Part shown: piece by piece, positions 25,591 through 35,801 of the stretch
Position numbering within the stretch: the first letter of the stretch is position 1
How the letters are laid out: the number at the start of each line of letters is the position of its first letter
Assembly: GCF_026222555.1 (NCBI RefSeq)
Contig: NZ_CP098511.1
Span: forward strand, 2,647,501-2,711,500
DNA from: Aquimarina sp. ERC-38
GTDB lineage: Bacteria; Bacteroidota; Bacteroidia; Flavobacteriales; Flavobacteriaceae
DNA: 64,000 nucleotides
Direction: 5' to 3'
Position numbers and translations under genes: made by a program
Notes under the pieces: model-generated
Database searches by the model: none
What the model was told of the DNA's origin: nothing
What the model saw: only the letters and a program-made list of their open reading frames with translations

Positions 25591-27138
25591 TCATCGGGGG
25601 TTTAAAACGATAAACGGAATTACCATTTCTTCCAGGGAAACACCACCGTGCTGGTAGGTGTTCCGGTAATAACTAACGTAATGATTGTAATTATTAGGAT
25701 AAGCAAAGAAATAGTCACCTTTTGCAAAAATAAACGAACTACTCATATTGATAGAAGGTAGGTAGATTGATTTCGGGTCTTGCGCAGATAATACTTCTTT
25801 CTTTTCAAAGGTTAAGCTTTTTCCGGTTTTATACCGTAGGTTTAAACTGGTGTTTTTATCTCCTATAACTTTAGAAGGATTTTTGACATTGATTGTTCCG
25901 TGGTCTGTAGTAAGTAACAATTTAAAACCTAATTGCTGGGCTTGCTGAATCATTTCTAGTAAAGGCGAATTTTTAAACCAACTTAAGGTTAAGGATCGGT
26001 ATGATTTATCATTAGACGCTAATTCTTTAATTACCTCCATTTCAGTTTTACTATGAGATAACATATCTACAAAATTATACACTACAACGGTAAGGTCATT
26101 ATCTTTTAAACCTTTAAAATTTGCCGCCAGCGTTTTACCAGAACGTTCATTGGTAATTTTATAATATTCATGTTTGATATTCAGTCCCAACCTTTTTAAC
26201 TGCGCTGTTAAAAATTCATTCTCGTTCATGTTCTTACCTCCTTCATCGGTATCATCCAACCATAAATCCGGATGTTTTTTCTTCATTTCAGAAGGCATTA
26301 GTCCTGAAAAGATAGCGTTTCGGGCATATTGTGTGGCTGTAGGTAAGATACTGCAATATGCAATTTCTTCTTCTTTTTTATAATAGTTGTTTACCACACT
26401 TTCAAAAGCCTTCCACTGGTCGTATCTTAAATTATCGATCACTATAAACAATACCGGTTGGTCTTTTTTAAGTTCAGGTACCACTTTTTCTTTAAAAAGG
26501 GTGTGAGACATGATAGGACTGTTATTGCTACTGAACCAGTCCCGGTAATTATTGTCCACAAATTTGCAGAACTGCGAATTTGCTTCTACTTTTTGAGATT
26601 CCAGGATTTCAAACATTCCGGTATCTTCAATACCTTCTAATTGTAGTTCCCAATACGTTAATTTTTGGTACAAATCCACCCAACCTTCAAAGGTGTTGAC
26701 CATTGCCATATCCATGGCTATTTTTCTAAATTCCTGCTGATAGCTTGAGGTGGTTTTTTCAGAAACTAATCTGGAATTTTCCAGGTTTTTCTTTAGGCTC
26801 AGTAAAATTTGATTAGGATTAACCGGTTTTATTAGATAGTCGGCAATCTTACTACCGATCGCCTCTTCCATAATATATTCTTCTTCACTCTTAGTGATCA
26901 TCACCACGGGCAATCCGTCATCTTTTTCTTTGATTTCAGCTAGAGTTTCTATTCCGGATAAACCCGGCATATTTTCGTCCAGAAAAACAATATCAAAACT
27001 TTCTTCATCCAGCACGTCCAGGGCTTCTGTTCCGCTCTGGCACTTAGTCACTGCATAATTTTTCTTTTCCAGAAAGAGGATATGCGGTTTTAAAAGATCA
27101 ATCTCATCATCCACCCATAAAATTTTTATATCATTCAT
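25591..27138 (-). CDS. porX: PorX: two-component response regulator with PglZ domain
   Basis: 515 residues. Receiver domain 1-120 with acidic pair Asp10/Asp11, phosphoacceptor Asp54 (VFLDENMPG), Thr near VVMITKS and Lys in YLIKPVNP. After a helical linker (about 120-220) comes a PglZ alkaline-phosphatase-like domain: PVLFIVIDNLRYDQWKAF (metal Asp), CSILPTATQYARNAIFSG, VVVYNFVDMLSHSKTE, LLLTTDHGTINV. This is the architecture of PorX, which with the PorY kinase controls type IX secretion and whose PglZ domain is a phosphodiesterase. Relevant here because the window also encodes type IX cargo. tsaE follows directly. Confidence 0.93.
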   Translation of the reverse strand: MNDIKILWVDDEIDLLKPHILFLEKKNYAVTKCQSGTEALDVLDEESFDIVFLDENMPGLSGIETLAEIKEKDDGLPVVMITKSEEEYIMEEAIGSKIADYLIKPVNPNQILLSLKKNLENSRLVSEKTTSSYQQEFRKIAMDMAMVNTFEGWVDLYQKLTYWELQLEGIEDTGMFEILESQKVEANSQFCKFVDNNYRDWFSSNNSPIMSHTLFKEKVVPELKKDQPVLFIVIDNLRYDQWKAFESVVNNYYKKEEEIAYCSILPTATQYARNAIFSGLMPSEMKKKHPDLWLDDTDEGGKNMNENEFLTAQLKRLGLNIKHEYYKITNERSGKTLAANFKGLKDNDLTVVVYNFVDMLSHSKTEMEVIKELASNDKSYRSLTLSWFKNSPLLEMIQQAQQLGFKLLLTTDHGTINVKNPSKVIGDKNTSLNLRYKTGKSLTFEKKEVLSAQDPKSIYLPSINMSSSFIFAKGDYFFAYPNNYNHYVSYYRNTYQHGGVSLEEMVIPFIVLNPR

Positions 27139-27248
27139 TGTCTATTGAATTTTAGCTATTCTTTATTCTGTATTATCGTTTTGGGACTAATTTCTAATGC
27201 AAATCATAAAAAAGAAAAAATCTCTATATAAATTGAGGTTTCTACTTA

Positions 27249-27256
27249 TATATTTG
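27249..27256 (+). promoter_or_regulatory. TAnnTTTG -7 element for the HD-domain gene
   Basis: TATATTTG 20 bp before the TTG start. The nearest TTG upstream is only 13 bp away, shorter than the usual 17-23, so only the -7 half is convincing. Confidence 0.35.
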
Positions 27257-27276
27257 TCTCATAAAAGTAAGGAAAC

Positions 27277-28506
27277 TTGAAGAGAAGAAACAAACTTAAA
27301 ATCTTAAACGACCCTATTTATGGTTTTATTACCATCCCTAATGAGTTGATTTTTGATTTAATTGAACATCCTTATTTTCAACGCCTGCGGAGAATTTCGC
27401 AGATGGGCCTGTCTTATTTGGTATATCCGGGAGCGCATCATACTCGTTTTCACCATGCCCTGGGCGGAATGTATTTAATGCAAAATACGGTGCGAATACT
27501 TCGTTTTAAAGGTGTTTCTATTACAGAAGAAGAAGAAAATGCCCTATACATTGCTATTTTGTTACATGACATTGGACACGGTCCATTCTCACATGCAATG
27601 GAGCATAGTATTGTTGAAAAAGTAGCGCATGAGGAGATTTCTTTGCTATTTATGCAAGAAATGAACCTTGAATTTAACGGTAGTTTAACGCTGGCCATTG
27701 AAATATTCAAAGGAACCTACACACGTACTTTTTTACATCAGTTGATATCCGGGCAGCTGGATATGGATCGAATGGATTATTTAAAAAGAGATAGCTTTTA
27801 TACCGGTGTAGCCGAAGGGAATGTCAATAGCGAACGCCTGATTACCATGCTAAACGTTAAGGATGAAAAGTTAGTAGTTGAAGAAAAAGGGATTTACTCC
27901 GTAGAAAAGTTTTTATTATCCCGGCGTTTAATGTACTGGCAGGTATATTTGCATAAAACCAGCCTGGTAGCTGAAAACCTGCTTATCCGGGTGTTAAAGC
28001 GTGCTAAGGAATTGGTGGAATCCGGAACTAATTTACGCTGTAGTGACTCTTTACTGTTCTTTTTAAAAAACAAGATTGAATTAAAGGGCTTTACTGAACA
28101 GGTCTTATATAAATTTTCACTACTTGATGATTATGACATAGTTTCAGCGATGAAAAACTGGATGCACGAAGAAGATTTTGTTTTGAGTAAGCTGTGTGCT
28201 ATGCTGATCAACCGGGATTTATTGAAGGTAAAGATAAAAGACAAAGCTTTTTCTATTGCAAAATTAGAAAAGCATAACCTAAAATTTAGAAATAAATATC
28301 ATATTTCTACCTATGAAGCCTCATATTTCGTGTTTGGCGGTTCTGTAGTAAATCAGGCATATTATCAGGATCGTGAAAACATTCATATCCTTAGAAAAAC
28401 CGGAAAGATTATAGATATTGTACAAGCTACGGATCAATTTAACTTACGTGCCTTATCAAAACCAGTGATAAAACATTTTATATGCTACCCGAAGAACGAA
28501 GATTAG
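27277..28506 (+). CDS. HD-domain phosphohydrolase (dGTPase-like)
   Basis: 409 residues from a TTG start chosen because [23 protein letters not shown] is the conserved beginning of the family and no ATG lies before it. Metal-binding HD residues: [31 protein letters not shown] (His-Asp pair near 95-96), and [19 protein letters not shown] (distal Asp). Resembles dNTP triphosphohydrolase-like proteins, but substrate is unproven. Immediately upstream of lpxD in the same direction (25-bp gap); flavobacteria often show this order. Confidence 0.88.
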   Translation: MKRRNKLKILNDPIYGFITIPNELIFDLIEHPYFQRLRRISQMGLSYLVYPGAHHTRFHHALGGMYLMQNTVRILRFKGVSITEEEENALYIAILLHDIGHGPFSHAMEHSIVEKVAHEEISLLFMQEMNLEFNGSLTLAIEIFKGTYTRTFLHQLISGQLDMDRMDYLKRDSFYTGVAEGNVNSERLITMLNVKDEKLVVEEKGIYSVEKFLLSRRLMYWQVYLHKTSLVAENLLIRVLKRAKELVESGTNLRCSDSLLFFLKNKIELKGFTEQVLYKFSLLDDYDIVSAMKNWMHEEDFVLSKLCAMLINRDLLKVKIKDKAFSIAKLEKHNLKFRNKYHISTYEASYFVFGGSVVNQAYYQDRENIHILRKTGKIIDIVQATDQFNLRALSKPVIKHFICYPKNED

Positions 28507-28531
28507 TTCATTTTTTATATTTTTGCTACAC

Positions 28532-29560
28532 ATGATTTTTACAGCCACACAAATTGCAGGAATTCTTAACGGAGAAGTGGATGGAGATGAGAATGTTGAA
28601 GTTTCCAAACTAGCAAAAATTGAGGAAGGTACTAAAGGAGCACTTACCTTTCTGTCCAATCCGAAATACACCTCTTACATCTATTCTACTGCAGCCTCTA
28701 TCACGATTGTTAATAAATCTTTTATACCTGAAAGTGAAATAACTACAACCTTAATAAGGGTTGAGGATGCATATAAAGCATTTTCACAACTTTTAGAATA
28801 CTACAATAGTGTTAAGATGAATAAAACAGGTATAGAACAACCCTCTTTTATTTCATCCTCAGCATCTTATCCTGAAGATATATATCTTGGTGCATTTTCT
28901 TATGTAGGTGATAATGTGGTATTAGGAAAAAATGCAAAAATATTTCCGAATGTGTATATTGGTGACAATGTAACTATTGGTGACAACGTAGTTATTTATG
29001 CGGGAGCCAAAATATATTCTGAAACGGTTATTGGTAATGATTGCGTGATTCATAGCGGGGTTATCATTGGAGCGGATGGTTTTGGTTTTAGCCCGGATGA
29101 AACAGGTGCTTATGCTAAAGTGCCGCAAACGGGCAACGTTATTATTGGTCATAATGTGGATGTAGGTGCAGGTACTACGATAGACCGGGCAACCTTAGGA
29201 TCTACGGTGATTAAAGATGGAGTAAAACTGGATAATCAAATTCAGATTGCACATAATGTGGAAATCGGAGAGCATACGGCAATTGCCGCTCAAACCGGAA
29301 TAGCAGGATCTACTAAAATCGGTAAATTCTGCCTGATTGGCGGTCAGGTTGGTATTGCCGGACATTTGGTTATTGGTGATAAGGTAAGAATACAGGCTCA
29401 ATCAGGAATAGGACGAAATATAAAATCAGGCGAAGCCATACAGGGATCACCGGCATTGGGCTATTCGGATTATAATAAATCCTATGTTCACTTTAAAAAT
29501 TTATCGAAAATCGTTGATAAAATTCATAAACTAGAGAAAAAAATAGAAAGTAATGAGTAA
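28532..29560 (+). CDS. lpxD: UDP-3-O-(3-hydroxyacyl)glucosamine N-acyltransferase
   Basis: 342 residues from the ATG at 28532 (a TTG three codons earlier would add MLH; the ATG gives the family start [16 protein letters not shown]). N-terminal uridine-binding domain, then left-handed beta-helix hexapeptides ([69 protein letters not shown] with catalytic His). Third step of lipid A synthesis. The 3' end overlaps lpxC-fabZ by 8 bp. Confidence 0.95.
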   Translation: MIFTATQIAGILNGEVDGDENVEVSKLAKIEEGTKGALTFLSNPKYTSYIYSTAASITIVNKSFIPESEITTTLIRVEDAYKAFSQLLEYYNSVKMNKTGIEQPSFISSSASYPEDIYLGAFSYVGDNVVLGKNAKIFPNVYIGDNVTIGDNVVIYAGAKIYSETVIGNDCVIHSGVIIGADGFGFSPDETGAYAKVPQTGNVIIGHNVDVGAGTTIDRATLGSTVIKDGVKLDNQIQIAHNVEIGEHTAIAAQTGIAGSTKIGKFCLIGGQVGIAGHLVIGDKVRIQAQSGIGRNIKSGEAIQGSPALGYSDYNKSYVHFKNLSKIVDKIHKLEKKIESNE

Positions 29561-30956
29561 CCCCACCATTGCAAAACAGAGAACCATCAAGCAGGATGTC
29601 CAACTTACAGGTGTTGGTTTACACACAGGTAAAGAGGTTACGCTTACATTTAAGCCGGCTCCCGTGAATCATGGGTATTCTTTTTGCAGAGTTGACCTGG
29701 AAGGGAATCCTATCATTGAAGCAGATGCTAATTATGTAGTGAATACCCAGAGAGGAACTAACCTGGAAAAAAATGGGGTAAGTATCCAGACCTCAGAGCA
29801 TGTACTGGCAGCTTGTGTAGGTCTAGAAATTGATAATCTGTTGATAGAACTGGATGCCTCAGAACCTCCGATTATGGATGGTTCCAGCAAATATTTTCTG
29901 GAAGCTCTAGAAAAAGCAGGAATCCTAGAACAAGATGCCGAACGAGAAGAATACGTGGTGAAAGATGTGATCAGCTATACGGATGAAGAATCTGGTAGTG
30001 AAATCCTGGTCATGCCTTCTGATGAATATCAGGTGACTACTATGGTTGATTTCGGTACGAAAGTATTAGGTACGCAAAATGCTTCTTTAAAAAAGCTTTC
30101 GGATTTTAAAAAGGAGATTAGTGATTCCAGAACCTTTAGTTTTTTACATGAACTGGAAATGCTTTTAGAACATGGCCTGATTAAAGGTGGCGATTTAAAT
30201 AATGCTATTGTTTATGTAGATAAGGAACTTAATCCGGAAACTATGGATAAGTTACGGGTGGCCTTTAAAAAAGATAATATTTCGGTAAAGCCCAACGGAA
30301 TCCTGGATAATTTGACCTTACATTATCCTAATGAGGCTGCAAGACATAAATTGTTAGATGTGATTGGGGATTTAGCATTAATTGGTACTCGTATTCGCGG
30401 AAAAGTAATTGCTAATAAACCCGGACATTACATTAATACACAGTTTGCCAAAAAACTTTCTAAGATCATTAAAATTGAGCGGCGTAATAAAGTTCCTCAA
30501 TATGATTTAAGTAAAGAGCCATTAATGGATATTAATAAAATTATGGCAACCTTACCACATCGGTATCCATTTTTATTGATCGACCGTATTATTGAAATGT
30601 CGGATAAGCATGTGGTAGGTATGAAAAACGTGACCATGAACGAACCCTTTTTTACGGGGCATTTTCCGGGAGCTCCGGTAATGCCGGGAGTATTGCAGGT
30701 AGAAGCCATGGCGCAAACAGGTGGGATTTTAGCTTTAAGTACGGTGCCAGACCCAGAGAATTATCTTACCTATTTTATGAAAATTGATAAAGTCAAATTT
30801 AAACAACAAGTGCTACCAGGTGATACGTTGATTTTTAAACTGGAATTATTGACTCCGATTCGCAGAGGAATTTGCCATATGCAGGCGTTTGCTTATGCTA
30901 ATAATAAACTAGTCACAGAAGCTGAATTAATGGCTCAAATTGTTAAATCAAAGTAA
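29553..30956 (+). CDS. lpxC/fabZ: Bifunctional UDP-3-O-acyl-GlcNAc deacetylase / 3-hydroxyacyl-ACP dehydratase
   Basis: 467 residues. LpxC domain 1 to about 310: [58 protein letters not shown], and zinc ligands in [17 protein letters not shown]. FabZ domain about 325-467: [43 protein letters not shown] (catalytic His/Glu). The fusion is typical for Bacteroidota and couples lipid A commitment to fatty-acid elongation. Translationally coupled to lpxD. Confidence 0.97.
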   Translation: MSNPTIAKQRTIKQDVQLTGVGLHTGKEVTLTFKPAPVNHGYSFCRVDLEGNPIIEADANYVVNTQRGTNLEKNGVSIQTSEHVLAACVGLEIDNLLIELDASEPPIMDGSSKYFLEALEKAGILEQDAEREEYVVKDVISYTDEESGSEILVMPSDEYQVTTMVDFGTKVLGTQNASLKKLSDFKKEISDSRTFSFLHELEMLLEHGLIKGGDLNNAIVYVDKELNPETMDKLRVAFKKDNISVKPNGILDNLTLHYPNEAARHKLLDVIGDLALIGTRIRGKVIANKPGHYINTQFAKKLSKIIKIERRNKVPQYDLSKEPLMDINKIMATLPHRYPFLLIDRIIEMSDKHVVGMKNVTMNEPFFTGHFPGAPVMPGVLQVEAMAQTGGILALSTVPDPENYLTYFMKIDKVKFKQQVLPGDTLIFKLELLTPIRRGICHMQAFAYANNKLVTEAELMAQIVKSK

Positions 30957-31114
30957 TTAGAAATGTGGGTTTCAAATTTATTGGATTCCTGTAAAACGCT
31001 AAGTATTCTAATGAAAAATAGAAGCTGAAGTTTAGTTTACTGTATTTGCATTAAAAAAACTGTTTTGATAAAAAATTGCTATTTTTAGAAGCTATTTATT
31101 TATAACTAAAAAAT

Positions 31115-31897
31115 ATGAACCAACCCTTAGCTTACGTACATCCCGGAGCCAAAATTGCAAAAAACGTTGTGATTGAACCTTTTACAACCATACATAATAA
31201 TGTAGTAATAGGAGAAGGCACCTGGATCGGATCTAATGTGACCATCATGGAAGGGGCGAGGATAGGAAAAAATTGTAGTATTTTCCCAGGTGCGGTGATA
31301 TCTGCGGTACCTCAAGATAAAAAATTTAACGATGAAGATACTACTACGGAGATAGGGAATAATACTACCATAAGGGAATGTGTAACGATCAACCGTGGTA
31401 CTACCAACCGAATGAAAACTCAAATTGGTAAGAATTGCTGGATTATGGCATATTGCCACATTGCGCATGACTGTATTGTAGGTGATCATTGTATTTTTTC
31501 AAATAATAGTACCCTTGCCGGTCATATTAATGTAGGAGACTATGTGGTTTTAGCAGGTATGGCAGCAGTGCAACAGTTTTGTAGTATTGGAAATCATGCC
31601 TTTGTTACCGGCGGTTCGCTAGTTCGTAAAGATGTACCTCCGTATTGTAAAGCTGCCCGCGAACCCTTATCTTACGTGGGAATCAATTCTATTGGTTTAA
31701 GAAGGAGAGGATTTAGTACCGAGAAGATCAGAGAGATTCAAAATATTTATCGCATCTTATACCAGAAAAATTACAATAATTCTCAGGCGGTAACTATTAT
31801 AGAAGCAGAGATGGAAGCCACCCCGGAACGGGATGAAGTGTTAGAATTTATAAAAAATTCCCAAAGAGGAATTATGAAAGGATATTTTTCGAATTAA
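31115..31897 (+). CDS. lpxA: UDP-N-acetylglucosamine acyltransferase
   Basis: 260 residues of beta-helix. PLAYVHPGAKIAKNVVIEPFTTIHNNVVIGEGTWIG, ISAVPQDKKF, IRECVTINRGT, IMAYCHIAHDCIVGDHCIFSNN (catalytic His), GMAAVQQFCSIGNHAFVTGGSLVRKDVPPYCKAAREP and the C-terminal helical RRRGFSTEKIREIQNIYRIL. First step of lipid A synthesis. 158 bp after lpxC-fabZ, so probably same transcript or own promoter. Confidence 0.96.
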   Translation: MNQPLAYVHPGAKIAKNVVIEPFTTIHNNVVIGEGTWIGSNVTIMEGARIGKNCSIFPGAVISAVPQDKKFNDEDTTTEIGNNTTIRECVTINRGTTNRMKTQIGKNCWIMAYCHIAHDCIVGDHCIFSNNSTLAGHINVGDYVVLAGMAAVQQFCSIGNHAFVTGGSLVRKDVPPYCKAAREPLSYVGINSIGLRRRGFSTEKIREIQNIYRILYQKNYNNSQAVTIIEAEMEATPERDEVLEFIKNSQRGIMKGYFSN

Positions 31898-31911
31898 TAA
31901 CGGTGTTTTTT

Positions 31912-31978
31912 AGTTATGAGTTCAGAGTTATGAGTTCAGAGTTATGAGTTCAGAGTTGTGAGTTCAGAGTTATGAGTT
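31912..31978 (+). repeat. 14-bp tandem repeat, about 4.8 copies
   Basis: Unit AGTTATGAGTTCAG repeated four times (one A-to-G change in unit 4) plus 11 bases of a fifth. No spacers, so not a CRISPR. Lies just after lpxA. Confidence 0.9.
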
Positions 31979-32084
31979 GTTTGTAAAGGAGTAAAGGTAT
32001 TTTAATAAAAATGAAGACATATGTGGTTAAAGAAAAATTAAATAAACAATTCGTATCTACTAGTTTTCAACTCAGCAAACTAAT

Positions 32085-32305
32085 TACATATTATGACAAG
32101 TAACTTTTGCCTAGTAACCTAATAGCAAATAACCAGTAATTTAATAACCTAATAAAAATAACTAGTGCCTATTAACTTTTGGCTAATGCCTAAAAAAAGT
32201 AACCCAATAACAAACAACTATTGCCTTTTGGCTAGTGCCTAATAACTAAAAACCTAATAACTCAATAACCTAATAACAAATAACTTAGAAAATCAAATAA
32301 CTAAA
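32085..32305 (+). repeat. Degenerate low-complexity repeat before efp
   Basis: Many imperfect iterations of TAACCTAATAAC and of a longer phrase TTTTGGCTAGTGCCTAATAA. Almost entirely A, T and C on this strand. Runs up to 7 bp from the efp ATG, so it forms efp's leader. No protein frame. Confidence 0.75.
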
Positions 32306-32312
32306 AATAAAA

Positions 32313-32879
32313 ATGGCAAGTACCAGCGATATCAGAAACGGATTATGTATTAAATATAATCATGATATATTTAAAATAATAGAATTTCTTCATGTAAAGC
32401 CAGGGAAGGGTCCGGCGTTTGTAAGAACTAAATTAAAAAGTGTAACCACTGGAAAAGTAATTGACAATACATTTTCTGCAGGACACAAGATCGAAGATGT
32501 AAGGGTAGAAACTCATAAATTTCAATATCTATATGCAGAAGGAGACACCTATCATTTTATGAATGTAGAAGATTATAACCAGATTACCCTGGAAAAATCC
32601 ACTTTGGATGCACCCGGACTTTTAAAAGAAGGAGAAGTAGTTACGGTTATTATAAATTCTGAGGATCAAATGCCGCTATCAGTCGAAATGCCTGCCAGTG
32701 TAATTTTGGAAGTAACGGCTACCGAACCTGGAGTAAAAGGAAATACGGCAACCAATGCGACCAAACCGGCAACGGTAGAAACAGGAGCAGAAGTAATGGT
32801 TCCTCTTTTTATCAATGAAGGTGATAAAATTAAAATTGAAACCGAAAAAGGTTTATATAAAGAACGAATTAAAGAGTGA
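32313..32879 (+). CDS. efp: Elongation factor P
   Basis: 188 residues, three beta-barrel domains. MASTSDIRNGLCIKYNHDIFKIIEFLHVKPGKGPAFVRTKLK shows the KOW-like domain with Lys32 at the loop tip, the site modified in many bacteria; the last domain ends GDKIKIETEKGLYKERIKE. EF-P rescues ribosomes at polyproline. A modification enzyme is not encoded here. Sits between lpxA and a second LpxD-like gene. Confidence 0.97.
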   Translation: MASTSDIRNGLCIKYNHDIFKIIEFLHVKPGKGPAFVRTKLKSVTTGKVIDNTFSAGHKIEDVRVETHKFQYLYAEGDTYHFMNVEDYNQITLEKSTLDAPGLLKEGEVVTVIINSEDQMPLSVEMPASVILEVTATEPGVKGNTATNATKPATVETGAEVMVPLFINEGDKIKIETEKGLYKERIKE

Positions 32880-33258
32880 TTTTTAATTGTTAGTCGATAG
32901 TTGTCAGTTGAGAGTTCATGTATTTTCGTTGTTAATTAATTTAATTTTGTCTCAATATTAAGTTACTAATTTGTTTCAGCTATTCTAGTGGCATTTAATG
33001 TATTTGAAGATAATAATTTTATTAAAAGAATTCTTTAAGTTTTTACTTTGGGTGTAGTGCACAGATTCATGACTTTTAGACTCAAGAATCAAGGATATAG
33101 ACAAAAAAGTCTTGTTACTTGATTCTTATAGGGAAGCGGTCTTGTTTCTGATATCTTAATGACTCTGCTAAGTGGTAGTTCATTAAATAATAAGCTTTTT
33201 TATAAATCTTAAACCTACATACAGACTACTATTGACAATCAACCATTAACAAAAGACT
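32880..33258. other. Intergenic region between efp and the second lpxD-like gene
   Basis: No gene. Contains a 10-bp inverted repeat (33084-33093 with 33118-33127) and a short segment around 33145-33165 vaguely similar to the MITE-like family's right half. Probably repeat debris plus promoter. Confidence 0.5.
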
Positions 33259-34197
33259 ATGAAATTCCCGCAGGCACATACCTTACAGCAAATCGCTACG
33301 ATTATATCTTCGGAATATGTAGGTGTTCCTGATTTTCCGGTATACGGAATGAACGAAATTCATGTAGTCACTGAAGGTGATATCGTATTTGTAGATCATC
33401 CTAAATATTATGCTAAAGCTTTAGAAAGTGCTGCTACTATTGTTTTAATAAATAAAAAAGTTGATTGTCCGGATGGAAAGGCATTGCTTATTTCGGACGA
33501 CCCTTTTAGGGATTTTAATACGTTAAGTGAGTATTTCAGACCTTTTCAAAAGGTAGAACAAACGCAACCTGTATCAACAAAGGTAGGTCATAGCACAATT
33601 GTGCAACCGGGAGTGTTTATTGGAAATAATGTAAGCATTGGGGAGCATTGTTTAATTCATGCCAATGTAAGTATCTATGATCATACAGTGATTGGTGATC
33701 ATGTTACTATTCATGCAGGAACGGTAATTGGATCTGATGCATTTTATTATAAGAAGCGCGATACAGGCTACGATCAGTTAAAATCCGGGGGTAGGGTAGT
33801 ATTAAAAGATAAAGTTCATATTGGCGCTGGTTGTACCATTGACCGTGGGGTCACCGGAGATACAACTATTGGAGAAGGTACTAAAATTGATAATCAGGTG
33901 CATATTGGTCATGATACTAATATTGGTAAAAAATGTTTAATTGCCTCTCAGGTGGGTATTGCCGGATGTGTGGTAATTGAAGATGATGTCACTCTATGGG
34001 GGCAGGTAGGAGTAACCAGTGGTATTACGATTGGTTCTAAAGCTATCATTTCTGCACAATCGGGTATTAGTAAATCACTGGATGGAGGGAAAAGTTATTT
34101 TGGTACCCCGGCGGATGATTTTAGAAAAAAATATAAAGAAATTGCTTCTATTCGGAAAATCCCTGAGATCCTTGACCATATGAAAAAGAAGAAATAG
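33259..34197 (+). CDS. Second LpxD-like hexapeptide acyltransferase
   Basis: 312 residues. Same layout as LpxD: N-terminal VVTEGDIVFVDHPKYYAKALESAATIVLI, then beta-helix (IGNNVSIGEHCLIHANVSIYDHTVIGDHVTIHAGTVIGSDAF, IDRGVTGDTTIGEGTKIDNQVHIGHDTNIGKKCLIASQVGIAGC). It differs from the main LpxD at 28532 in having YYKKRDTGYDQLKSGGRV in place of the usual GFSPD segment, and in being 30 residues shorter with a short C-terminus. It may acylate a different amino-sugar or act as a second LpxD. The UDP-GlcNAc site is not verifiable by eye. Confidence 0.85.
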   Translation: MKFPQAHTLQQIATIISSEYVGVPDFPVYGMNEIHVVTEGDIVFVDHPKYYAKALESAATIVLINKKVDCPDGKALLISDDPFRDFNTLSEYFRPFQKVEQTQPVSTKVGHSTIVQPGVFIGNNVSIGEHCLIHANVSIYDHTVIGDHVTIHAGTVIGSDAFYYKKRDTGYDQLKSGGRVVLKDKVHIGAGCTIDRGVTGDTTIGEGTKIDNQVHIGHDTNIGKKCLIASQVGIAGCVVIEDDVTLWGQVGVTSGITIGSKAIISAQSGISKSLDGGKSYFGTPADDFRKKYKEIASIRKIPEILDHMKKKK

Positions 34198-34373
34198 GTA
34201 TTTCTATTATCTGGATTTTTAGTTAGTAAAAAATGAACCGTTTTAAATGGATGTAGGTCTATATAAAATCCGGTATTAAAAGGGTTTTGATAGCTTTTAA
34301 TCTTGTCCGTATATTTCTGTAAACCCGTTTGTACTTTTGTAAACCGCAATATCTTTGATTCCTTAAATAGTAT

Positions 34374-34593
34374 TATTGCGTCCTATTAGAATAAATAAAA
34401 GTTTATAAAGCCTAGTAAAATAAGGTGATTCCAAACTTTAAAGTATTTGGAGGTTACTTTTTTACTTTTTTAAAAGTAATTTAATTTTTGAACTTTAATA
34501 ATTATATAATGTTGATTTTCAATATTATATGACCAGTCTTGAATCTTGATTCTAGAAGCGATAACGATCTTGTACCTTTACCGGGCACTTATG
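34374..34593 (+). repeat. MITE-like dispersed repeat, copy B (220 bp)
   Basis: Matches copy A over its whole length. Left end TATTGCGTCC (degraded from CATTAGTGTCC), AATAAATAAAAG, CCAAACTTTAAAG..TTTGGAGGTTAC followed by T-runs, and right end CCTTTACCGGGCACTTATG. Lacks the internal GC-rich palindrome seen in copies C, D and E. Lies between the second lpxD-like gene and sucD, about 76 bp before the sucD ATG. Confidence 0.75.
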
Positions 34594-34636
34594 AAAAAAT
34601 ATACTTTTTTCATTTTACCAATAGTTGTCAAAACCG

Positions 34637-34644
34637 TACATTTG
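34637..34644 (+). promoter_or_regulatory. TAnnTTTG -7 element for sucD
   Basis: TACATTTG 25 bp before the ATG of sucD. No well-spaced TTG upstream. The element is close to the right end of repeat copy B. Confidence 0.3.
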
Positions 34645-34669
34645 AGCAGCAAAAATTAAAATTTAAAAA

Positions 34670-35542
34670 ATGAGTGTTTTAGTAGATAAAAATTCGAATA
34701 TAATTGTCCAGGGATTTACCGGAAGTGAAGGTACCTTTCATGCCAGTCAAATGATTGAATATGGTACGAATGTAGTAGGAGGGGTAACTCCGGGTAAAGG
34801 TGGACAAACTCATTTAGATAAACCGGTTTTTAATACGGTTGAAGATGCGGTAAAAGAAGTAGGTGCGGATACTACCATTATTTTTGTACCGCCTGCTTTT
34901 GCTGCGGATGCTATTATGGAAGCGGCAGATGCTGGTATTAAAGTAATAATTACTATTACTGAAGGTATTCCCGTCGCTGATATGATTAAGGCAGCAGCTT
35001 ATATTAAAAATAAAGATTGTCGTTTAATAGGTCCTAACTGCCCCGGGGTAATTACTCCAGGAGAAGCTAAAGTGGGTATCATGCCCGGTTTTGTATTTAA
35101 AAAAGGAAACGTAGGAATTGTTTCTAAATCAGGTACGCTGACGTATGAAGCTGCTGACCAAGTGGTAAAGCAAGATTTGGGAATTACCACGGCTATTGGA
35201 ATTGGTGGAGACCCAATCATTGGAACAACTACTAAAGAAGCTGTGGAATTATTAATTAACGATCCGGAAACCAGTTGTGTTGTCATGATTGGTGAAATCG
35301 GAGGTCAGTTAGAAGCGGATGCTGCCAAATGGTATAAAGAAAGCGGAAGTAAAAAACCGGTTGTTGGTTTTATTGCAGGTGAAACTGCTCCGGCAGGTCG
35401 TACCATGGGACATGCGGGGGCTATCGTAGGAGGTAGTGAAGATACGGCTGCTGCAAAAAAAGCAATTATGAGAGACTGCGGAATCCATGTAGTGGACTCT
35501 CCTGCCGAAATAGGTAAAAAGGTTGCTGAGGTTCTAGGATAA
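34670..35542 (+). CDS. sucD: Succinyl-CoA synthetase (ADP-forming) alpha subunit
   Basis: 290 residues. [44 protein letters not shown] is the CoA-binding domain; [22 protein letters not shown] and [13 protein letters not shown] (phosphohistidine, about His247) are conserved. Works with SucC (not in the window) in the TCA cycle. Single-gene unit. Confidence 0.96.
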   Translation: MSVLVDKNSNIIVQGFTGSEGTFHASQMIEYGTNVVGGVTPGKGGQTHLDKPVFNTVEDAVKEVGADTTIIFVPPAFAADAIMEAADAGIKVIITITEGIPVADMIKAAAYIKNKDCRLIGPNCPGVITPGEAKVGIMPGFVFKKGNVGIVSKSGTLTYEAADQVVKQDLGITTAIGIGGDPIIGTTTKEAVELLINDPETSCVVMIGEIGGQLEADAAKWYKESGSKKPVVGFIAGETAPAGRTMGHAGAIVGGSEDTAAAKKAIMRDCGIHVVDSPAEIGKKVAEVLG

Positions 35543-35611
35543 GTAAAGTTCTTCTAACATTATTTAGTTCAAACAATCATTTTCATGATTAACCCCTAAA
35601 TAATCTTCAAA

Positions 35612-35685
35612 ATAACTAAAATACATTTTTGTCTTCTACCATGAGGGATGATAAAATTATGATTACATTAATGTATTTTAGTTAT
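35612..35685. repeat. 15-bp perfect inverted repeat flanking 44 bp
   Basis: ATAACTAAAATACAT (35612-35626) pairs exactly with 35671-35685. It abuts repeat copy E on the right. Could be ends of a small decayed element or a long hairpin terminator for the convergent sucD and ZIP genes. Confidence 0.75.
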
Positions 35686-35687
35686 AC

Positions 35688-35793
35688 TTATTGATTTTCA
35701 ACATTACCATAATTAGTCTTGATTCTTGTTTCTAGAAGCGATAGCGACCTGCCCGTCTGCAGGCGGGTCTTTAATCTTTACCAGACATTGATG
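35688..35793 (+). repeat. MITE-like dispersed repeat, copy E (right half only, 106 bp)
   Basis: Shares TTGATTTTCAACATTACCATAATTAGTCTTGATTC.. type sequence in pieces with the right half of copies C and D, including the nested GC-rich palindrome (CCTGCCCGTCTGCAGGCGGG, 35748-35767) and right end TTTACCAGACATTGATG. Ends 8 bp before the ZIP gene stop. The left half is missing. Confidence 0.7.
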
Positions 35794-35801
35794 TCTTTTA
35801 G

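Noticed and set aside
31912..31978. Short repeats that could suggest a CRISPR array
   Set aside because: Units are 14 bp and directly adjacent, with no unique spacers and no cas genes nearby.
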